From positions 124,001 to 188,000 of the forward strand of contig CALWNQ010000001.1 of NCBI GenBank assembly GCA_944382875.1: DNA of 64,000 nt, written 5' to 3'. Origin of the DNA: an uncultured Clostridia bacterium (GTDB lineage: Bacteria > Bacillota > Clostridia > Oscillospirales > Ruminococcaceae). Position numbers and translations under genes: made by a program. Below, piece by piece: positions 62,098 to 64,000 of this stretch. A model generated the notes under the pieces. That model ran no database searches and was not told the DNA's origin. It saw only the letters and a list, made by a program, of their open reading frames with translations. Numbering within the stretch: position 1 is the stretch's first letter; every line of letters starts with the position of its first letter.

Positions 62098-63468
62098 ATG
62101 CTTCTTGAAAATAAAAAACACATCCATTTCATCGGAATCGGCGGTTCCGGGATGTTTCCACTGGCACAGATTCTGCACAGCGAAGGATATTACCTCACCG
62201 GTTCAGACAATAACGAAACCGACACCCTTCAGATGGTGCGGGAGATGGGCATCCCGGTGACATTGGGACAGCGCGCCGAAAACATCGAAGGCGCCGACCT
62301 GATTGTCCACACCGCCGCCATTATGGACGACAACCCCGAACTGATCGCCGCCCGCGTGAGCGGTATTCCGACGGTGGAGCGGAGCATCCTCCTGGGAGAG
62401 ATCACTGCCCGCTATTCCGATGCCGTCTGCATCAGCGGCACTCACGGCAAGACGACGACCTCTTCGATGACTGCCCAGATTCTGTTTGATGCGGGACTGG
62501 ATCCCACCTGTGTGATCGGCGGCAAACTGCCGGCTATTCACGGCAGCGGCCGCGCCGGCAAAAGCGAAACGATGGTCTGCGAAGCCTGTGAGTTTGTGGA
62601 TACCTTCTTAAAGCTCTATCCCGATATCGCCGTGATCCTCAATATCGACGCTGATCATCTGGATTATTTCAAGACGATGGAGAATCTGATTGCTTCGTTC
62701 CGGAAATTTGCTCAGAAAGCCACCCGGATGGTAATTGCCAACGGCGACGACAAAAATACCCTCAAAGCGCTTAAGGGCTTGGACAAAAAGATTATTACAT
62801 TCGGTTATTCTTCGATGAATAATTACTATCCGGCGAATATTGAGCATGTGGATGGGGTAACCGTTTCCTTTGATCTCTGCCGGGATTCCGAGGTCCTCAC
62901 GCCGGTACAAATCCATGTGCCGGGCGACCACAACATTCTCAACGCAATTGCGGCCTGTGTCGCAGCTCATGAAGCAGGCGCTTCCTGGGAGCAGTGTGCC
63001 AAAGGGCTAGACGCATTCCATGGGGCACAGCGTCGCTTTGAAGTTCTGGCTAAAATTAACGGCATTACAGTGGCAGACGACTACGGCCATCATCCCACCG
63101 AAATCGGCGCAACCCTTACTGCTGCCCGGAACTTACCGTTTAAGCGGGTATGGGCAGTCCATCAGCCGTTCACCTACTCCCGCACCGCCATGCTGCTTGA
63201 CGATTTTGCACGGGTGCTTTCCATCGCCGACCGAGTTGTTCTCTCCGAAATTATGGGCTCCCGGGAAAAGAACACCTACAATATCTATGCGAAAGACCTG
63301 GCTGAAAAGATTCCCGGCTGTGTGTGGTTCCCGGAGTTTCCGGAGATTGCGGACTATGTTGCTGAACGAGCAGAACCTGGTGATCTGATCCTTACACTTG
63401 GCTGTGGAGATGTCAACAAATGCGCACACATGATTGTGGATCGCCTGAAAAATAAATACGAGAAGTAA
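62098..63468 (+). CDS. murC: UDP-N-acetylmuramate--L-alanine ligase
   Basis: This 456-residue cytoplasmic ligase adds L-alanine to UDP-MurNAc in peptidoglycan synthesis. It has IHFIGIGGSGMFPLAQILH, the ATP loop SGTHGKTTT, and DDYGHHPTEI. ATG at 62098 follows AGAAGGGAG; the frame extends left into recG but without a ribosome site. A strong terminator follows at once. Confidence 0.97.
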   Translation: MLLENKKHIHFIGIGGSGMFPLAQILHSEGYYLTGSDNNETDTLQMVREMGIPVTLGQRAENIEGADLIVHTAAIMDDNPELIAARVSGIPTVERSILLGEITARYSDAVCISGTHGKTTTSSMTAQILFDAGLDPTCVIGGKLPAIHGSGRAGKSETMVCEACEFVDTFLKLYPDIAVILNIDADHLDYFKTMENLIASFRKFAQKATRMVIANGDDKNTLKALKGLDKKIITFGYSSMNNYYPANIEHVDGVTVSFDLCRDSEVLTPVQIHVPGDHNILNAIAACVAAHEAGASWEQCAKGLDAFHGAQRRFEVLAKINGITVADDYGHHPTEIGATLTAARNLPFKRVWAVHQPFTYSRTAMLLDDFARVLSIADRVVLSEIMGSREKNTYNIYAKDLAEKIPGCVWFPEFPEIADYVAERAEPGDLILTLGCGDVNKCAHMIVDRLKNKYEK

Positions 63469-63497
63469 AAAACGGGCCGGATTATCCGGCCCGTTTT
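63469..63497. terminator. Bidirectional terminator after murC
   Basis: AAAACGGGCCGGA (63469-63481) pairs with TCCGGCCCGTTTT (63485-63497) around a TTA loop. It ends murC and the convergent ABC ATPase gene. Confidence 0.88.
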
Positions 63498-63502
63498 GAT
63501 AT

Positions 63503-64000
63503 TTATAATACTTTGGAAAGGAATTCCTTTGCACGGGGGTTCTGGGGATTGGCAAAAAATTCTGCGGGATTGGGAGAATCTTCCATAATTTTCCCATCAT
63601 CCATAAACAGGACACGGTTTGCGACCTCTTTTGCAAAGCCCATTTCGTGGGTAACGCAAACCATTGTCATGCCGTCATCCGCCAACTCCTTCATCAGTTG
63701 AAGCACCTCGCCAACCATTTCCGGGTCAAGCGCGGAAGTGGGCTCGTCAAAAAGCATGACGTCGGGGTTCATGGCAAGCGCCCGGACAATTGCAATCCGC
63801 TGCTTCTGACCGCCCGAGAGCATGGCAGGATAGGTGTTGGCCTTATCTGCCAGCCCAATTCGTTTGAGGAGCGCCATTGCTTTTTGCTCCGCTTCGACGG
63901 GAGTCTGGAGCTTTAAGGTGGTGGGAACCAGTGTGATATTGCGGAGAATGGTCAAGTGAGGGAAAAGGTTAAAGTGCTGGAACACCATTCCCATTTTGCG
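63503..64000 (-). CDS. Polar amino-acid ABC transporter ATPase, 5' end missing
   Basis: These 165 C-terminal residues run off the right edge; the Walker A part is outside. Visible are the Q-loop [20 protein letters not shown], signature [15 protein letters not shown], Walker [15 protein letters not shown] and the H-loop [15 protein letters not shown]. This matches GlnQ/ArtP-type ATPases of polar amino-acid importers. The permease and binding-protein genes would be expected upstream, past the window edge. Confidence 0.93.
   Translation of the reverse strand, partial: RKMGMVFQHFNLFPHLTILRNITLVPTTLKLQTPVEAEQKAMALLKRIGLADKANTYPAMLSGGQKQRIAIVRALAMNPDVMLFDEPTSALDPEMVGEVLQLMKELADDGMTMVCVTHEMGFAKEVANRVLFMDDGKIMEDSPNPAEFFANPQNPRAKEFLSKVL

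Noticed and set aside
1-64000. tRNA, rRNA, CRISPR, insertion sequence or prophage
   Set aside because: I found no T-arm-like GTTCRANTC elements in gaps, no regular direct repeats, no transposase, integrase or phage structural gene.

Overview
The window reads as a chromosomal segment of an anaerobic, endospore-forming Firmicute of the Clostridia. An Oscillospiraceae/Ruminococcaceae-like gut or faecal organism is my inference from gene content and moderate GC. The supports are spoIIP with neighbouring spore-coat-like genes, a Firmicutes-style rpsP-khpA-rimM-trmD block, HPr, a threonyl T-box leader, lipoprotein CUT1 sugar transport without its own ATPase, a glycyl-radical enzyme with its activase, and sharp sigma-A promoters (TTGACA-17-TATAAT). 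I saw no insertion sequence, prophage, CRISPR array, rRNA or tRNA gene.

Region 1 (1-19961) is an accessory glycan and one-carbon island. A leftward URO-D-family gene is cut by the window edge. Next come a leftward activase/glycyl-radical-enzyme pair, then a rightward operon of GH130 phosphorylase, two CUT1 permeases and a sugar-binding lipoprotein, followed by a sulfatase. A separate promoter drives a GH31 glycosidase and another URO-D-like protein. Two further URO-D units are preceded by the same 17-bp motif at exactly the same distance from their -10 boxes; an AraC regulator lies between them and is the likely binder. Region 2 (20048-26803) is housekeeping: ylxM-ffh, rpsP-khpA-(zinc-ribbon P-loop protein)-rimM-trmD, ptsH and uvrC. 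Region 3 (26841-28661) is one more URO-D protein and a stand-alone corrinoid protein.

Region 4 (28678-45248) holds a methyltransferase, a compact five-gene exporter/nucleotidyltransferase/phosphotransferase operon, an MsmX-type ATPase that probably energises the CUT1 importer, a divergent EF-G paralogue, a second carbohydrate operon (an alpha/alpha-toroid-like protein and two GH130-like proteins), and a peptide-type ABC system with a histidine kinase but no response regulator. Region 5 (45349-64000) contains thrS under a T-box, a GNAT/amidase/SGNH group, GH29 fucosidase divergent from an AraC regulator, a Nudix/iron-sulfur pair, the spoIIP cluster, asp23-fakA-recG, murC, and the end of an amino-acid ABC ATPase.

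The most interesting signal is the concentration of six URO-D/MtaA-superfamily proteins plus one corrinoid protein among glycan genes. In four of the five intact copies the H-x-C zinc motif of known corrinoid:CoM methyltransferases reads H-x-D-G. This could be an undescribed corrinoid methyl-transfer or demethylation pathway fed by glycan-derived substrates, but the sequence alone does not prove the reaction.
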